Positions 1 to 8,312 of a DNA stretch of 64,000 bases are shown piece after piece. Both the position numbers and the translations under genes were made by a program. The notes under the pieces were generated by a model. The model was not told the origin of the DNA. It saw only the letters and a program-made list of their open reading frames with translations, and ran no database searches. Source of the stretch: Echinicola vietnamensis DSM 17526 (GTDB lineage Bacteria > Bacteroidota > Bacteroidia > Cytophagales > Cyclobacteriaceae); contig NC_019904.1 of assembly GCF_000325705.1 (NCBI RefSeq), positions 2,668,001-2,732,000 of the forward strand, in the 5' to 3' direction. Positions within the stretch are counted from its first letter, which is position 1, and every line of letters begins with the position of its first letter.

Positions 1-1
1 T

Positions 2-268
2 GACCTCAGCTATCAGGAGTTTGCCACATTTTATCCCTTGTCCTTACTCAACTTGTTCGATTTAGAAAATATTAATCCTGTTTTCAATTATCCACTCCAG
101 TTGGTGAATGCGTTTGAGCTGGTCTATGTGTTCGTATTGGTGTATTTGGTAAAGGAGGAGCTGGAACTGAGCATGCCGAGGAGTTCCAACATTGTCTTGG
201 TATCTTATGGGACGGCACTGTTTTGCTGGGTGGTGTTTGTCGTTTTTATCACCCTGAACATGTCCTGA
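2..268 (+). CDS. C-terminal end of a membrane protein, cut by the window edge
   Basis: The reading frame is open from the first bases of the window to a stop at 266-268, so only the last 88 residues of the protein are visible. The visible part has two hydrophobic stretches, around VNAFELVYVFVLVYLV and VSYGTALFCWVVFVVFITL, separated by a short charged loop. It therefore ends with two probable membrane helices. The next gene starts one base after the stop and encodes a membrane-anchored thioredoxin-like protein, so the two are probably co-transcribed. Methylamine-utilisation-type or DoxX-type membrane partners of thioredoxins are one possibility, but nothing visible proves it. The family is not recognised. 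Confidence 0.6.
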   Translation, partial: DLSYQEFATFYPLSLLNLFDLENINPVFNYPLQLVNAFELVYVFVLVYLVKEELELSMPRSSNIVLVSYGTALFCWVVFVVFITLNMS

Positions 269-269
269 T

Positions 270-782
270 ATGAGGAAAAAGCTGAAGTTTATGGTGCTTT
301 TTTTGGTAATTGCCTTTCTTGGGATAATGGGGTACCTGATCATGGATAGGGTAATGGAGAAAAATGGCGTAGCAGAAAGGATCAGACAGTTTCCAGCGTT
401 TACGCTTTATAAGCCTGGCGGGGAAAAGTTTACCACCGACGAGCTGCCCTATGATCGACCGGTTATCTTGATCTATTTTAATTCTACCTGCCACCTGTGC
501 GAAAAGGAAATTCAGGCCATTAGGGACAGGAAGGAAGAATTTGGCGAAATCCAATTGCTATTGGTGTCGAGCGAAGCGGGTAATGTGATAGGGGACTTTG
601 CCAAAAGGATGGAACTGGAAGGCTGTAAAAACATCCATTGGTTCCAAGATAGGGATATGGAGGTGGCGGTTTACTATGATGTGGGCAGTGTTCCGGAGAT
701 TTTCTTATATGGCACTGACGGTAAATTGGTCAAGCGTTTTCAGGGGACGGTGAAGGTGGAGAGGTTGCTAGAAGCGTATTGA
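270..782 (+). CDS. membrane-anchored thioredoxin-like (TlpA/redoxin) protein
   Basis: A 170-residue protein with one N-terminal membrane helix (residues about 7-25) followed by a thioredoxin fold facing the periplasm. The active-site pair is visible as the CxxC motif CHLC, just after the strand ILIYFNST, which is the expected thioredoxin position. A cis-proline segment (VGSVPEIFLY) follows near the C-terminus, as in TlpA/ResA proteins. The likely role is thiol-disulfide exchange in the cell envelope. It starts one base after the preceding membrane-protein gene. The target protein cannot be told from sequence. Repeat copy 1 begins 14 bases after its stop. Confidence 0.8.
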   Translation: MRKKLKFMVLFLVIAFLGIMGYLIMDRVMEKNGVAERIRQFPAFTLYKPGGEKFTTDELPYDRPVILIYFNSTCHLCEKEIQAIRDRKEEFGEIQLLLVSSEAGNVIGDFAKRMELEGCKNIHWFQDRDMEVAVYYDVGSVPEIFLYGTDGKLVKRFQGTVKVERLLEAY

Positions 783-795
783 ATATATTTAGGTT

Positions 796-848
796 AAAAA
801 GTCCAAAGACTTTTTTGAGTCATGGTCCAAGTCTTCAGACTTGGATCA
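796..848. repeat. double-hairpin intergenic repeat, copy 1
   Basis: Two adjacent inverted repeats lie just after the thioredoxin gene. The first is AAAAAGTC/GACTTTTT (796-803 and 808-815). The second is TGGTCCAAGTCT/AGACTTGGATCA (823-834 and 837-848, loop of 2, one G-U pair). The same two hairpins in the same order occur at 1936-1986. This makes it a dispersed palindromic repeat rather than a simple terminator, although it may also stop transcription. Confidence 0.75.
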
Positions 849-1004
849 ACGCTGTTGGTGAGAGGGAGGATCCTCCACATAATACAGTCACACAATCCCA
901 CAGTTCCACGGCCATACATCAGCCCATCAAGTGGTTTTACTGGGCTTTTTGTCATTTTTTACCCTGTTATGGAAAGGATGAGGTCTTTATATTGTAGTTC
1001 TAAA

Positions 1005-1253
1005 ATGTTGATTGTTATGGGGTTATTGGTAAAGATAGTGAAAGTCCTTTTTAGTTTTTTGGCAAGTGTTTATTTGGTTTATCTAGCATTTGAACATAAA
1101 GCTGATTTTTTGAATGGTGAGATGACCTTTTTGATGAGTATGGCAGGAGGAGGAATATGTCTTTCCTATTTTTTTAATGGACTGCGCAGGTTAGTGATGG
1201 GTTTCCCGGCGGTGTTGATTTTCTTGATGCCAACGGTTCTGGGTTGCATATGA
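1005..1253 (+). CDS. small hydrophobic membrane protein, family unknown
   Basis: An 82-residue protein if started at the ATG at 1005 (MLIVMGLLVKIV). The frame is open further upstream, with ATGs at 969 and 978, but that part is low in hydrophobicity and runs back into the palindromic repeat, so 1005 is preferred. The protein is nearly all membrane: helices around residues 3-22, 36-52 and 60-80. Its stop overlaps the start of the next small gene (ATGA), which suggests translational coupling. No motif or family is recognised. Confidence 0.5.
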   Translation: MLIVMGLLVKIVKVLFSFLASVYLVYLAFEHKADFLNGEMTFLMSMAGGGICLSYFFNGLRRLVMGFPAVLIFLMPTVLGCI

Positions 1254-1450
1254 CCAAAGGGCTCATGGGCGGGGAACAAATCATACGGGTAATTATTCTG
1301 GGATTGGCTTTGCTGCTCATTGGAGTGGGTTGGTACGGGTATTATATGGGTGAAGTAAAGCTCATTACAGCAGTGTCAAACTCTGTAGGAATGGTGTTTT
1401 CATCTATCGGCTTGATTCAAAGTATTGTCAATGAAGGAAATACAGATTAG
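1250..1450 (+). CDS. small membrane protein with two helices, family unknown
   Basis: Starts at the ATG at 1250, overlapping the previous stop by four bases (ATGA); a TTG at 1244 is a less likely start. The product is 66 residues with two hydrophobic segments (IIRVIILGLALLLIGVGWYGYY and AVSNSVGMVFSSIGLIQSIV) joined by a short loop with Lys and Glu. It belongs to a run of four tiny membrane-protein genes between two copies of a repeat. No family is recognised. Confidence 0.55.
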   Translation: MTKGLMGGEQIIRVIILGLALLLIGVGWYGYYMGEVKLITAVSNSVGMVFSSIGLIQSIVNEGNTD

Positions 1451-1459
1451 CCATTAGGA

Positions 1460-1627
1460 ATGAGTCAAGGAAAGGAAATAGTGCTTTTGGTAATTTGCGG
1501 GGTATTGATCAACCTTGCAATGCTGTCACTTCATTATGAGTGGTTAACTGGAAGAACGGTTGCTTTTGTGTTATTAAGTCCAGTGCTGTTTATCGTTTTG
1601 GCCATGGTTTGGGAAAAGTCGAGGTAA
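1460..1627 (+). CDS. 55-residue two-helix membrane protein
   Basis: ATG at 1460, nine bases after the preceding stop, and a TAA at 1625-1627. The 55-residue translation has two hydrophobic helices (IVLLVICGVLINLAML and AFVLLSPVLFIVLAMVW) and a basic tail (WEKSR). The tight spacing and the membrane profile matching its neighbours are the evidence that it is real. The function is unknown. Confidence 0.5.
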   Translation: MSQGKEIVLLVICGVLINLAMLSLHYEWLTGRTVAFVLLSPVLFIVLAMVWEKSR

Positions 1628-1751
1628 AGTATCGACAAAGCAATGTTTGTCTGGAGGTGTGGCAGATCAGCTCGCAATACCTGTACGTGGCGTAGATAGG
1701 TTAAGGCATATTCAAGGTTTGAGGCTCAATTAGCTGCAAAATTAAAGTGGT

Positions 1752-1928
1752 ATGAAAAAAGCTCAGATTGAAGATATTATTTTACTGGGGATACTATTTG
1801 CCAGCGTGCTGTATATGGTGTTTTTGGACGACTTGTTGACTGATGGATTTTATTCAAGAATGGCCAAGTTGATGTTTGGTATGTCGGTGATTATGCTGGT
1901 TTTTAGGGATAGGCGGCGCAAACAATAG
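1752..1928 (+). CDS. 58-residue two-helix membrane protein
   Basis: ATG at 1752 and TAG at 1926-1928. The translation begins MKKAQIEDIILLGILF, then has a second helix (KLMFGMSVIMLVF) and an arginine-rich end (RDRRRKQ). The topology matches the 55-residue neighbour: two helices with an acidic connector and a basic C-terminus. The second repeat copy begins 8 bases after its stop. There is a 124-base gap from the previous gene, in which no ORF was seen. Confidence 0.5.
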   Translation: MKKAQIEDIILLGILFASVLYMVFLDDLLTDGFYSRMAKLMFGMSVIMLVFRDRRRKQ

Positions 1929-1935
1929 GTCTCGT

Positions 1936-1986
1936 AAAAGTCTGGAGACTTTTTCAGTTTTGGTCCAAGTCTTGAGACTTGGACCA
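1936..1986. repeat. double-hairpin intergenic repeat, copy 2
   Basis: AAAAGTCT/AGACTTTT (1936-1943 and 1946-1953) is followed by TGGTCCAAGTCT/AGACTTGGACCA (1961-1972 and 1975-1986, perfect 12-bp stem, 2-base loop). The layout and most of the sequence match the copy at 796-848. Both copies sit within 15 bases after a stop codon. Confidence 0.75.
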
Positions 1987-2047
1987 GGCGGTTAGGCTTG
2001 ATAAGACGGTTTTACAGTCCAGTAAATGGACAATTTGACCACGCCTG

Positions 2048-3094
2048 CTAATCCAATAAGAAGTTGTTCATGAAAGAGCTTTTTAGTCCCAGCCAGATAA
2101 AGAAGAAGAAAATGCCCAAGAAAAGATAAGGCCTGTAATAGTCTTGGGTTTCCTTGTACCTTGATTCCAGGATTTCGGCTTTTTCCAATTGATCAATCTG
2201 CTCAAAGATGTTTTCCAAGGCCTTGTCATCCGAAGCCCGAAAAAACTGTCCCTTTCCGATCCTGGCCAAATCCCTCAAAGTGGTCTCATTCAGGTAAGAT
2301 TCTACCATTTGTGGTCTTCCAAAGAAATCCGTGCCATATGGAACCATGCCGTCTTTACCCACGGCGATGGTATAGATCTTAATGTCCATGGCCTCAGCCA
2401 GTTCGGCTGCAAATGTAGGATCCACGTTCCCTGCGTTGTTGTCTCCGTCACTGAGGAGCACCATCACTTTGGATTTGGAGTCTGATTCCCGCATGCGGTT
2501 GGTAGCGGTGGCTACAGCACTGCCGATTGCCGTGCCTTTGGCGTCCATCATGTCAAAAGAAATGTCGTCGATAAGATCGGTGAGCAGCTCGTAATCAGTG
2601 GTCAACGGGGCCAATGAAAAAGCCTCTCCGGCAAAGATTACCATGCCGATCCGATCACCAAAGCGACCATTTATGAAATCTATGGCAGTGGATTTGGCAG
2701 CTTCCAGTCTATTGGGCTCGAAGTCTTGGAGATCCATGGATTCTGAGATGTCCAGCACCAACATGATGTCGATACCTTCCGTGGACTGCTCCACTTTTTC
2801 ATTGGAGCGCTGTGGACGCGCCAAGGCGATGATCACCATGCCCAAGGCCAGCATAAAGAAAAGAGTGGGGACCAAACGTAAATAGGTCCAAGGATTACTG
2901 CTGGAAACGCTGCCAGGCAAAGACAGCTCCAAGGAAGGATTTTTGAGAAGTTTGGTAAACTTCCTGATCAATAAGATCAGCGGAACGATCCATAATAGGT
3001 GTAGCACCCACGGATTTTTCCATTCGTATGAGCGGAAGGTTTCCGGCAAAAACCAGCTCCATGAAAACCATTCTATGATACTATTTGCGCTCAT
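2048..3094 (-). CDS. batA: BatA-type VWA-domain membrane protein
   Basis: A 348-residue protein with the Bat layout: two N-terminal membrane helices (about 28-46 and 72-92), a von Willebrand A domain facing the periplasm, and a C-terminal helix (YLFLGIFFFFIWLGL). The metal-ion site is intact: DISES (DxSxS) opens the domain, and a threonine in KGTAIG and LLSDGDN supply the other ligands. BatA proteins belong to MoxR/Bat operons linked to stress tolerance in Bacteroidetes. It overlaps the preceding gene by 14 bases, so it is the third gene of a coupled operon. No BatB, BatC or BatD follows, so the operon is shorter than usual. Confidence 0.85.
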   Translation of the reverse strand: MSANSIIEWFSWSWFLPETFRSYEWKNPWVLHLLWIVPLILLIRKFTKLLKNPSLELSLPGSVSSSNPWTYLRLVPTLFFMLALGMVIIALARPQRSNEKVEQSTEGIDIMLVLDISESMDLQDFEPNRLEAAKSTAIDFINGRFGDRIGMVIFAGEAFSLAPLTTDYELLTDLIDDISFDMMDAKGTAIGSAVATATNRMRESDSKSKVMVLLSDGDNNAGNVDPTFAAELAEAMDIKIYTIAVGKDGMVPYGTDFFGRPQMVESYLNETTLRDLARIGKGQFFRASDDKALENIFEQIDQLEKAEILESRYKETQDYYRPYLFLGIFFFFIWLGLKSSFMNNFLLD

Positions 3095-4004
3095 GGATCT
3101 CTTTTACTTTTTGGTTGTACATGTTCACACAGACAGCTTTTAGCTTATTGCCTGTAGCCTGGATATCTTCTGCAGGGCGATTGGCATAAATGATGATTTC
3201 GATCTTTCTGAAATCCATCACCAGCTCCGGTTGGGCGAGGTATTCCGCGATTTCAGTGGCCGTCCATTCCTTGTAAGGTTTGCCCGTCAGCTGCTCCATA
3301 TAATCCCTCCATAGCCACAGGGTTTCCTCGGCCGTTTGCAGCGATGGCTCAGATTGAAGAGACTGGATGGAAGCATCCCACTTCTTGAGGAAAGTACTGT
3401 GTTGTTTTTTCAGTCGTCCTGCAGCCCATCCTTTTCTGATTTTTTTACCAAATAAAAGAAGCACCGCTAAGGCCAGCGCAAGGACGATTCCCATAAAAAT
3501 CAACAAGTACGGGTAATTAAAATCTTTTTCGACAGGCATGTACTTGTCGTTGTCTTTAAACGTCAATTCCTCCGGCATCGGGTCAATCGTAAACCGCAGA
3601 GCCAACTCATCTTGCGGAGCATAATGGACGATGCTGTCATACTTAAGGATTTCAAATACCGGCAATGCATAGGTTTTTACCGAGTCTAGCGAAAAATTGG
3701 AGAGGAAATATATGGCACTGTCCAACGTGACACTGTCAGGGGTATAGGAGGTGAAGGTATGCTTTTCCAGAAATGAAAAGTCCCTGTACTGAAAAGTGGA
3801 GTCGGGAAATACGATGTTCATTTCAGAAGGATACTCAGCCTTCAGCACATAGCCAACCCGTTCACCAAGCTTGGCGGAATCCTGCATGAAATACCCCTCC
3901 ACGTGCAGCCTTTGGGACGGCTCTTGCGCCAGCCCTTGGACTGGAAGGGAAAGGTTGATAATGACAATTAAATAACTTAAGATGAATACCTTGATCTTAC
4001 CCAC
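3081..4004 (-). CDS. Bat-operon membrane protein (DUF4381/BatD-like)
   Basis: A 307-residue protein with an N-terminal signal peptide (cleavage near LPVQGLAQE), a beta-rich periplasmic region of about 140 residues, one membrane helix (LLIFMGIVLALALAVLLLF, about 167-185) and a cytoplasmic helical tail. Proteins of this plan sit between DUF58 and BatA genes in Bacteroidetes and are thought to be structural partners of the VWA proteins. The position is the same here, with overlaps of 8 bases with the DUF58 gene and 14 with batA. The exact family name is a judgement from layout and position. Confidence 0.65.
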   Translation of the reverse strand: MGKIKVFILSYLIVIINLSLPVQGLAQEPSQRLHVEGYFMQDSAKLGERVGYVLKAEYPSEMNIVFPDSTFQYRDFSFLEKHTFTSYTPDSVTLDSAIYFLSNFSLDSVKTYALPVFEILKYDSIVHYAPQDELALRFTIDPMPEELTFKDNDKYMPVEKDFNYPYLLIFMGIVLALALAVLLLFGKKIRKGWAAGRLKKQHSTFLKKWDASIQSLQSEPSLQTAEETLWLWRDYMEQLTGKPYKEWTATEIAEYLAQPELVMDFRKIEIIIYANRPAEDIQATGNKLKAVCVNMYNQKVKEIHERK

Positions 4005-4875
4005 GCTTCATGGATTTATTTCTATACCTAAACAATTCTATCAGAGGAAGAACGATGTCCTCACGGGTGTCTATTGGGAGGTAATTGATTTGATTTTTTT
4101 TGCATAGTTCTTTTAGTGTGTCCCGCTCTTCCGAAAAAGTTTCGGCGATTTTTCGTGAAAAGCTTCCAAAAGCGGTGTTGACCCAAGTGGTTTTGCCTTC
4201 TTCTTTGTCAAAAACAGGGATGATTCCCAAGGCTGGCAAAGCCGATTCCCGTGGGTCAGTAACTTGAATGGCCACCACGTCGTGTTTTTCTCCCATTGCC
4301 TTTAACGAACGCTGATAATTTTCATCGATAAAGTCGGAAATAACGATGATGATACTCCTTTTTTTGATCAAGTTTAGTGCAAAGGAAAACATTTCGTTGA
4401 GATTTGTCTTCAGCGATTTATTGTCATGGCTAAAAATCCCCCTGATGACCTTGACACCTTGCTTTGGGCCTTTGCCAGGAAGGATGATTTTTTCCTTTTG
4501 GTCAGAAAAGGAAATCAAGCCTACTTGACTGCCTTCGTGAATTGCTGCCAAGGTCAAGACCCCGGCAATTTCTTTGCCCAGGTCAATTTTTTTCCTGCGT
4601 TCATCCCCTATGTCTTGGGAACCTGAGATATCCAGCAGAAAATAAACCGATTGGTCTTTGTCTTCCCGGAAGGTCTTTACAAAAGCCCCATGCCCTTTGG
4701 CGGAAACTTTCCACTCGATCGTACGCACATCGTCCCCATACTGGTAAGGCCTCAGGTCATCGAATTCCAGGCCTGCGCCTTTAAATATAGATTGATAATC
4801 CCCTTGGAGGTGGTTGTTGGCCACTTTCCGGATCATTATTTCGTATTTCCTGAGTTTTTTCAGCAGTTGATTCAT
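3997..4875 (-). CDS. DUF58 domain protein
   Basis: A 292-residue soluble protein with the DUF58 signature (GLEFDDLRPYQYGDDVRTIEW) near residues 30-53, followed by a VWA-like core containing FLLDISGS. DUF58 proteins act with MoxR AAA ATPases and Bat proteins. Here the gene leads a three-gene minus-strand operon, and no moxR gene precedes it: the next gene upstream is a divergent DUF4296 lipoprotein. A MoxR partner, if any, must be encoded elsewhere. Confidence 0.88.
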   Translation of the reverse strand: MNQLLKKLRKYEIMIRKVANNHLQGDYQSIFKGAGLEFDDLRPYQYGDDVRTIEWKVSAKGHGAFVKTFREDKDQSVYFLLDISGSQDIGDERRKKIDLGKEIAGVLTLAAIHEGSQVGLISFSDQKEKIILPGKGPKQGVKVIRGIFSHDNKSLKTNLNEMFSFALNLIKKRSIIIVISDFIDENYQRSLKAMGEKHDVVAIQVTDPRESALPALGIIPVFDKEEGKTTWVNTAFGSFSRKIAETFSEERDTLKELCKKNQINYLPIDTREDIVLPLIELFRYRNKSMKRG

Positions 4876-4983
4876 GGGCGGTTTTATTCCGAAGGCCTAA
4901 ATTTAATGGACTCCTTTGAATAATAAAACGAGTAAAGGCTAACATATTACCTAAATTTCAACGGAAATGGCTAATTTTGGATT

Positions 4984-5328
4984 GTGAAAAAGACAATATT
5001 CTTCTTCGTTTTCGTAATAGGGGTCATTTCATGTGGTGATGACAAGGCCCCACCGTACTTGCTGTCAGAAGATGAGATGGTGGGGGTGATGGTTGATATC
5101 CACATGGCCGAAGGCATGGCCAGCTCTTTACCCGTTTCTTATGATTCTTCCAAAAAGCTGTACCCGCTTTTTGAAAGTAGGGTTTTTGAGAAGCATCAGG
5201 TGACCGATACGACATACACCAAGAGCCTGGAGTTCTATTTAAGGGACACAGAAAAAATGAAGGAACTCTATGGCAGAGTTATCGATTCCCTGAATGTCAA
5301 AGAAAAGATCGGGCAAGAAGAGGACTGA
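4984..5328 (+). CDS. DUF4296 lipoprotein
   Basis: A 114-residue protein starting at a GTG (4984). The nearest upstream ATG, at 4967, is in another frame and hits a stop. A lipoprotein signal peptide ends with the lipobox-like GVISC, so Cys17 is the likely lipidated residue. The remainder (LLSEDEMVGVMVDIHMAEG, then a conserved Y..LF..V..KHQVT segment) fits DUF4296, a Bacteroidetes family of unknown function. It is divergent from the DUF58 operon. Confidence 0.8.
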   Translation: MKKTIFFFVFVIGVISCGDDKAPPYLLSEDEMVGVMVDIHMAEGMASSLPVSYDSSKKLYPLFESRVFEKHQVTDTTYTKSLEFYLRDTEKMKELYGRVIDSLNVKEKIGQEED

Positions 5329-5466
5329 TGAAGTATGCAGAAAGCTTACCGAGGCCTTCTGTCGTAAAATAGTATAGTAGGGCGTTTTTTATAACCAGCG
5401 GCCAAATCCTGATATACCCGAAGACATTGGCCACTGCGTAGAACTCCCATAACCAATTCGAATTAT

Positions 5467-7857
5467 ATGCAATATCCGGATAATCTTGAATCCAAGGTTA
5501 ATTTCGATAAAATAAAGGAGTGGATCAGAGAAGAGTGTACCAGCGCGCTTGGAACAGCCATGGTGGAAAAGGTCGGCTTTTCCAATGACATAAACCTCCT
5601 GAACAAACTGCTGGACCAAACCGAGGAATTTCGCCAGATTTTGGTTTCTGGGGAGCTTTTTCCCTCCTCTAACTACCTGAATATCTATCCCTATCTGGAA
5701 AAGGCGAAAATCGAGGGGACGTTTTTGTACGAGGATGATTTTCACGAGATCAAGCTTTCATTGATTACGCTGAAGGATTGTGTGGATTTTTTTAGGAGAA
5801 ATGAAACCGAATACCCCCAATTGTTCCAATTGATCGGAATGGTGGACTTGGACAATACCCTCCTACGGGCGATCGAACGGGTACTGAACGATAAAGGTAA
5901 AATCAAGGATAATGCCACCCGGGAACTGGGACTGATCCGAGGACAAATTATTTACGAAGAAAATAGGCTAAGAAAGGTCCTTGATAGGATTTTTAGAGAG
6001 GCCAAGGCAAAAAGGCTGACACCCGATGATGCCTCCATTACCATTCGTGGAGGCCGTATGGTAATGCCCGTGCTGGCAGAGAATAAACGGAAGATCAAAG
6101 GCTTTGTCCATGATGAATCCGCTACTGGGCAAACGGTCTTCTTGGAGCCTGCGGAGGTGCTGGATATCAATAATGAACTGAAGGAGCTGGAGTACATGGA
6201 ACGGAGGGAGGTGCAGAAAATCCTGATGCAACTCACCGATACGCTAAGACCTTTTATTCCTGCCTTGAGAAGTGCCTATAAGTTTTTGGGCATGGTGGAC
6301 TTTATCCGGGCCAAAGCGCGGTTGGCGCTGAAGATGGATGCCCACAAGCCGACCCTTCAAAAGGCAAAAGTCATCGAGTGGTATAATGCCCGGCATCCTG
6401 TCTTGGAGCATGCACTGAAGCAGCAGCAGAGGCCAATTGTTCCGCTGAACATTCACTTGGATCATAACAGCCGCTTATTGGTGATTTCAGGGCCCAATGC
6501 AGGCGGTAAATCAGTAACGCTGAAGACCGTGTCCTTGGTGCAGTACATGCTCCAATGTGGTCTCTTGGTGCCGATGGATCCACATTCAAAATGTACCGTA
6601 TTCCACCATTTCTTCATTGATATAGGTGACGAACAGAATATTGAAAATGACCTGAGTACGTATAGCTCGCACCTGATGAGCATGAAGTACTTTACGCAGT
6701 TTGCGGATAAGCAAACCATCTTTTTTATTGATGAATTTGGAACCGGAACGGAGCCGCAGTTTGGTGGAGCTATTGCTGAATCCATTTTGCTGGCACTGAA
6801 TAAGTCTGGAGCCTATGGGATCGTGACGACCCATTATGGCAACTTGAAACAAATTGCAGCGAAGAACCAAGGCATGACCAATGGTGCAATGCGCTTTGAC
6901 ATCGATAAACTGGAGCCGATGTACCAGTTGGATATCGGTAAACCCGGAAGTTCTTTTGCGCTCGAAATTGCTACCAAAATCGGTATTCATAAAGACATCA
7001 TCAGTTATGCCAAGGAACAAATTGGCGATGAGCGTGTCCGCTACGACAAACTGCTCAACAAGCTGGAGTCTGAAAAGAACAAGTATGAGCAGCTGGTGCT
7101 CGAATCCCAACGAAAGGAAAGGCTTCTGACGCAGCGCCTTAAAGAATACAACTCGCTCAAAGAAACCGTAGAAAGCAACAAGAAGGAATTGATCCAACAG
7201 GCCAAGAGGGAAGCCAAGGCCATCCTTGACGGAGCCAATCAAAAAATAGAGGAAACCATTCGGTCCATTAAGGAAAACAAAGCAGAAAAAGAAGCTACCA
7301 AGAAGCTTCGAAAAGACCTCGAGCGGCATAAGGATACCGTGAAACCTCATCAGTCCATTAAGCCAAAAGCGACAGAAGAAGTAAAAGTAGTGGGAGGGGC
7401 TATCGAGGTAGGAGATTACGTACGATTAAAGGATAATGGGGCCGTAGCGGAAGTTTTGGCCGTTCGGAATAAGGATGTAGAGATCAGTATCGGCGACCTA
7501 AAATCCAATGTAAAGCTAAACCGATTGGAGAAAGTCTCGAGGACGGCAATGAAGAAGGAAAAGAAAACGATCGCTGCGAGGAGCACTTATGATACGACCT
7601 CCAAAATGCAGGATTTTTCGCCTAATCTGGACCTAAGAGGAAAAAGGGGAGAGGAGATCTTGCCGATTGTCCAGAATTTCGTGGATGAGGGACACATGCT
7701 CGGGGTCAAAGACCTTCGCATTGTTCATGGCAAGGGTGACGGGATTTTGCGGGAAATTACGCGAAACCTACTGCGTTCCATGCCGTCTGTGGGCCGATTT
7801 GAGGACGAACATGCCGACCGCGGAGGTGCCGGTGTAACACTGGTGACCTTAAAATAA
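5467..7857 (+). CDS. mutS2: endonuclease MutS2 (MutS-like ATPase with Smr domain)
   Basis: A 796-residue protein of normal MutS2 length. It has MutS-type core and lever regions (about 1-320) and an ABC-type ATPase with Walker A GPNAGGKS (about 342-349), Walker B FFIDE (about 419-423) and the switch histidine in TTHYG. A charged coiled coil (about 500-620) and a C-terminal Smr domain follow, with LDLRG and the HGKGDG loop. The N-terminal mismatch-binding domain of MutS is absent, as expected for MutS2. Known roles in the family are suppression of homologous recombination and rescue of collided ribosomes. It stands alone, followed by a convergent gene. Confidence 0.95.
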   Translation: MQYPDNLESKVNFDKIKEWIREECTSALGTAMVEKVGFSNDINLLNKLLDQTEEFRQILVSGELFPSSNYLNIYPYLEKAKIEGTFLYEDDFHEIKLSLITLKDCVDFFRRNETEYPQLFQLIGMVDLDNTLLRAIERVLNDKGKIKDNATRELGLIRGQIIYEENRLRKVLDRIFREAKAKRLTPDDASITIRGGRMVMPVLAENKRKIKGFVHDESATGQTVFLEPAEVLDINNELKELEYMERREVQKILMQLTDTLRPFIPALRSAYKFLGMVDFIRAKARLALKMDAHKPTLQKAKVIEWYNARHPVLEHALKQQQRPIVPLNIHLDHNSRLLVISGPNAGGKSVTLKTVSLVQYMLQCGLLVPMDPHSKCTVFHHFFIDIGDEQNIENDLSTYSSHLMSMKYFTQFADKQTIFFIDEFGTGTEPQFGGAIAESILLALNKSGAYGIVTTHYGNLKQIAAKNQGMTNGAMRFDIDKLEPMYQLDIGKPGSSFALEIATKIGIHKDIISYAKEQIGDERVRYDKLLNKLESEKNKYEQLVLESQRKERLLTQRLKEYNSLKETVESNKKELIQQAKREAKAILDGANQKIEETIRSIKENKAEKEATKKLRKDLERHKDTVKPHQSIKPKATEEVKVVGGAIEVGDYVRLKDNGAVAEVLAVRNKDVEISIGDLKSNVKLNRLEKVSRTAMKKEKKTIAARSTYDTTSKMQDFSPNLDLRGKRGEEILPIVQNFVDEGHMLGVKDLRIVHGKGDGILREITRNLLRSMPSVGRFEDEHADRGGAGVTLVTLK

Positions 7858-7869
7858 ACAGGGCGTTTA

Positions 7870-8304
7870 TCACTGAGGGACTTTATAGGCCTGACGGGCC
7901 AAGAGCTTCCAGGATTCGCCGACGTCCCGCCAAATCATCAAAACGCCAATTCGAACCTTTCCAGGGGTTCCATTGTCATTGGTTTCGGCTACCAGGATAT
8001 GCCTGACAATCCCGATATCATCGACGACATTGTAAGTTTGTTCGTTTAGGTTAATGGAGACGAAATCCGATTTTCCCGTCATCAATGAAGCGATAAACGA
8101 GGCTTGGTCCTCCTGATGCCCACTGGAATGGCCATAAGATAGTTTTTTATGCGTGATTTTCTTTAGCTGAGCTTCATCTGGATGGATCATCAGTTGGGTG
8201 AACTCTTGCACTGCATTAACCAATTTCACGCTGTTTGGTGATTGTGCAAAACTGTTAAAGGTGCAGCAGGAAAGGATCAGGGCCAGTATCAACCATTTTT
8301 TCAT
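7870..8304 (-). CDS. secreted NTF2-like (DUF4440) protein
   Basis: A 144-residue protein with a signal peptide (cleaved near CTFNSFAQ) and an NTF2/SnoaL-type cone fold: an early helix (VNAVQEFTQLMI), a middle segment LSYGHSSGHQED, and final strands including GVLMIWRDVGESWKLLARQAY. This ending is typical of DUF4440-type proteins. The substrate or ligand is unknown. It follows the lipoprotein gene on the same strand with an 8-base gap and is probably its operon partner. Confidence 0.7.
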   Translation of the reverse strand: MKKWLILALILSCCTFNSFAQSPNSVKLVNAVQEFTQLMIHPDEAQLKKITHKKLSYGHSSGHQEDQASFIASLMTGKSDFVSINLNEQTYNVVDDIGIVRHILVAETNDNGTPGKVRIGVLMIWRDVGESWKLLARQAYKVPQ

Positions 8305-8312
8305 AAGGAATA

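Noticed and set aside
822..1004. Upstream part of the first small membrane-protein frame
   Set aside because: It runs through the palindromic repeat and is not hydrophobic like the rest.
6586..7350. Minus-strand open frame of 254 codons
   Set aside because: Antisense to mutS2, with low-complexity Phe/Leu-rich translation and no motif.
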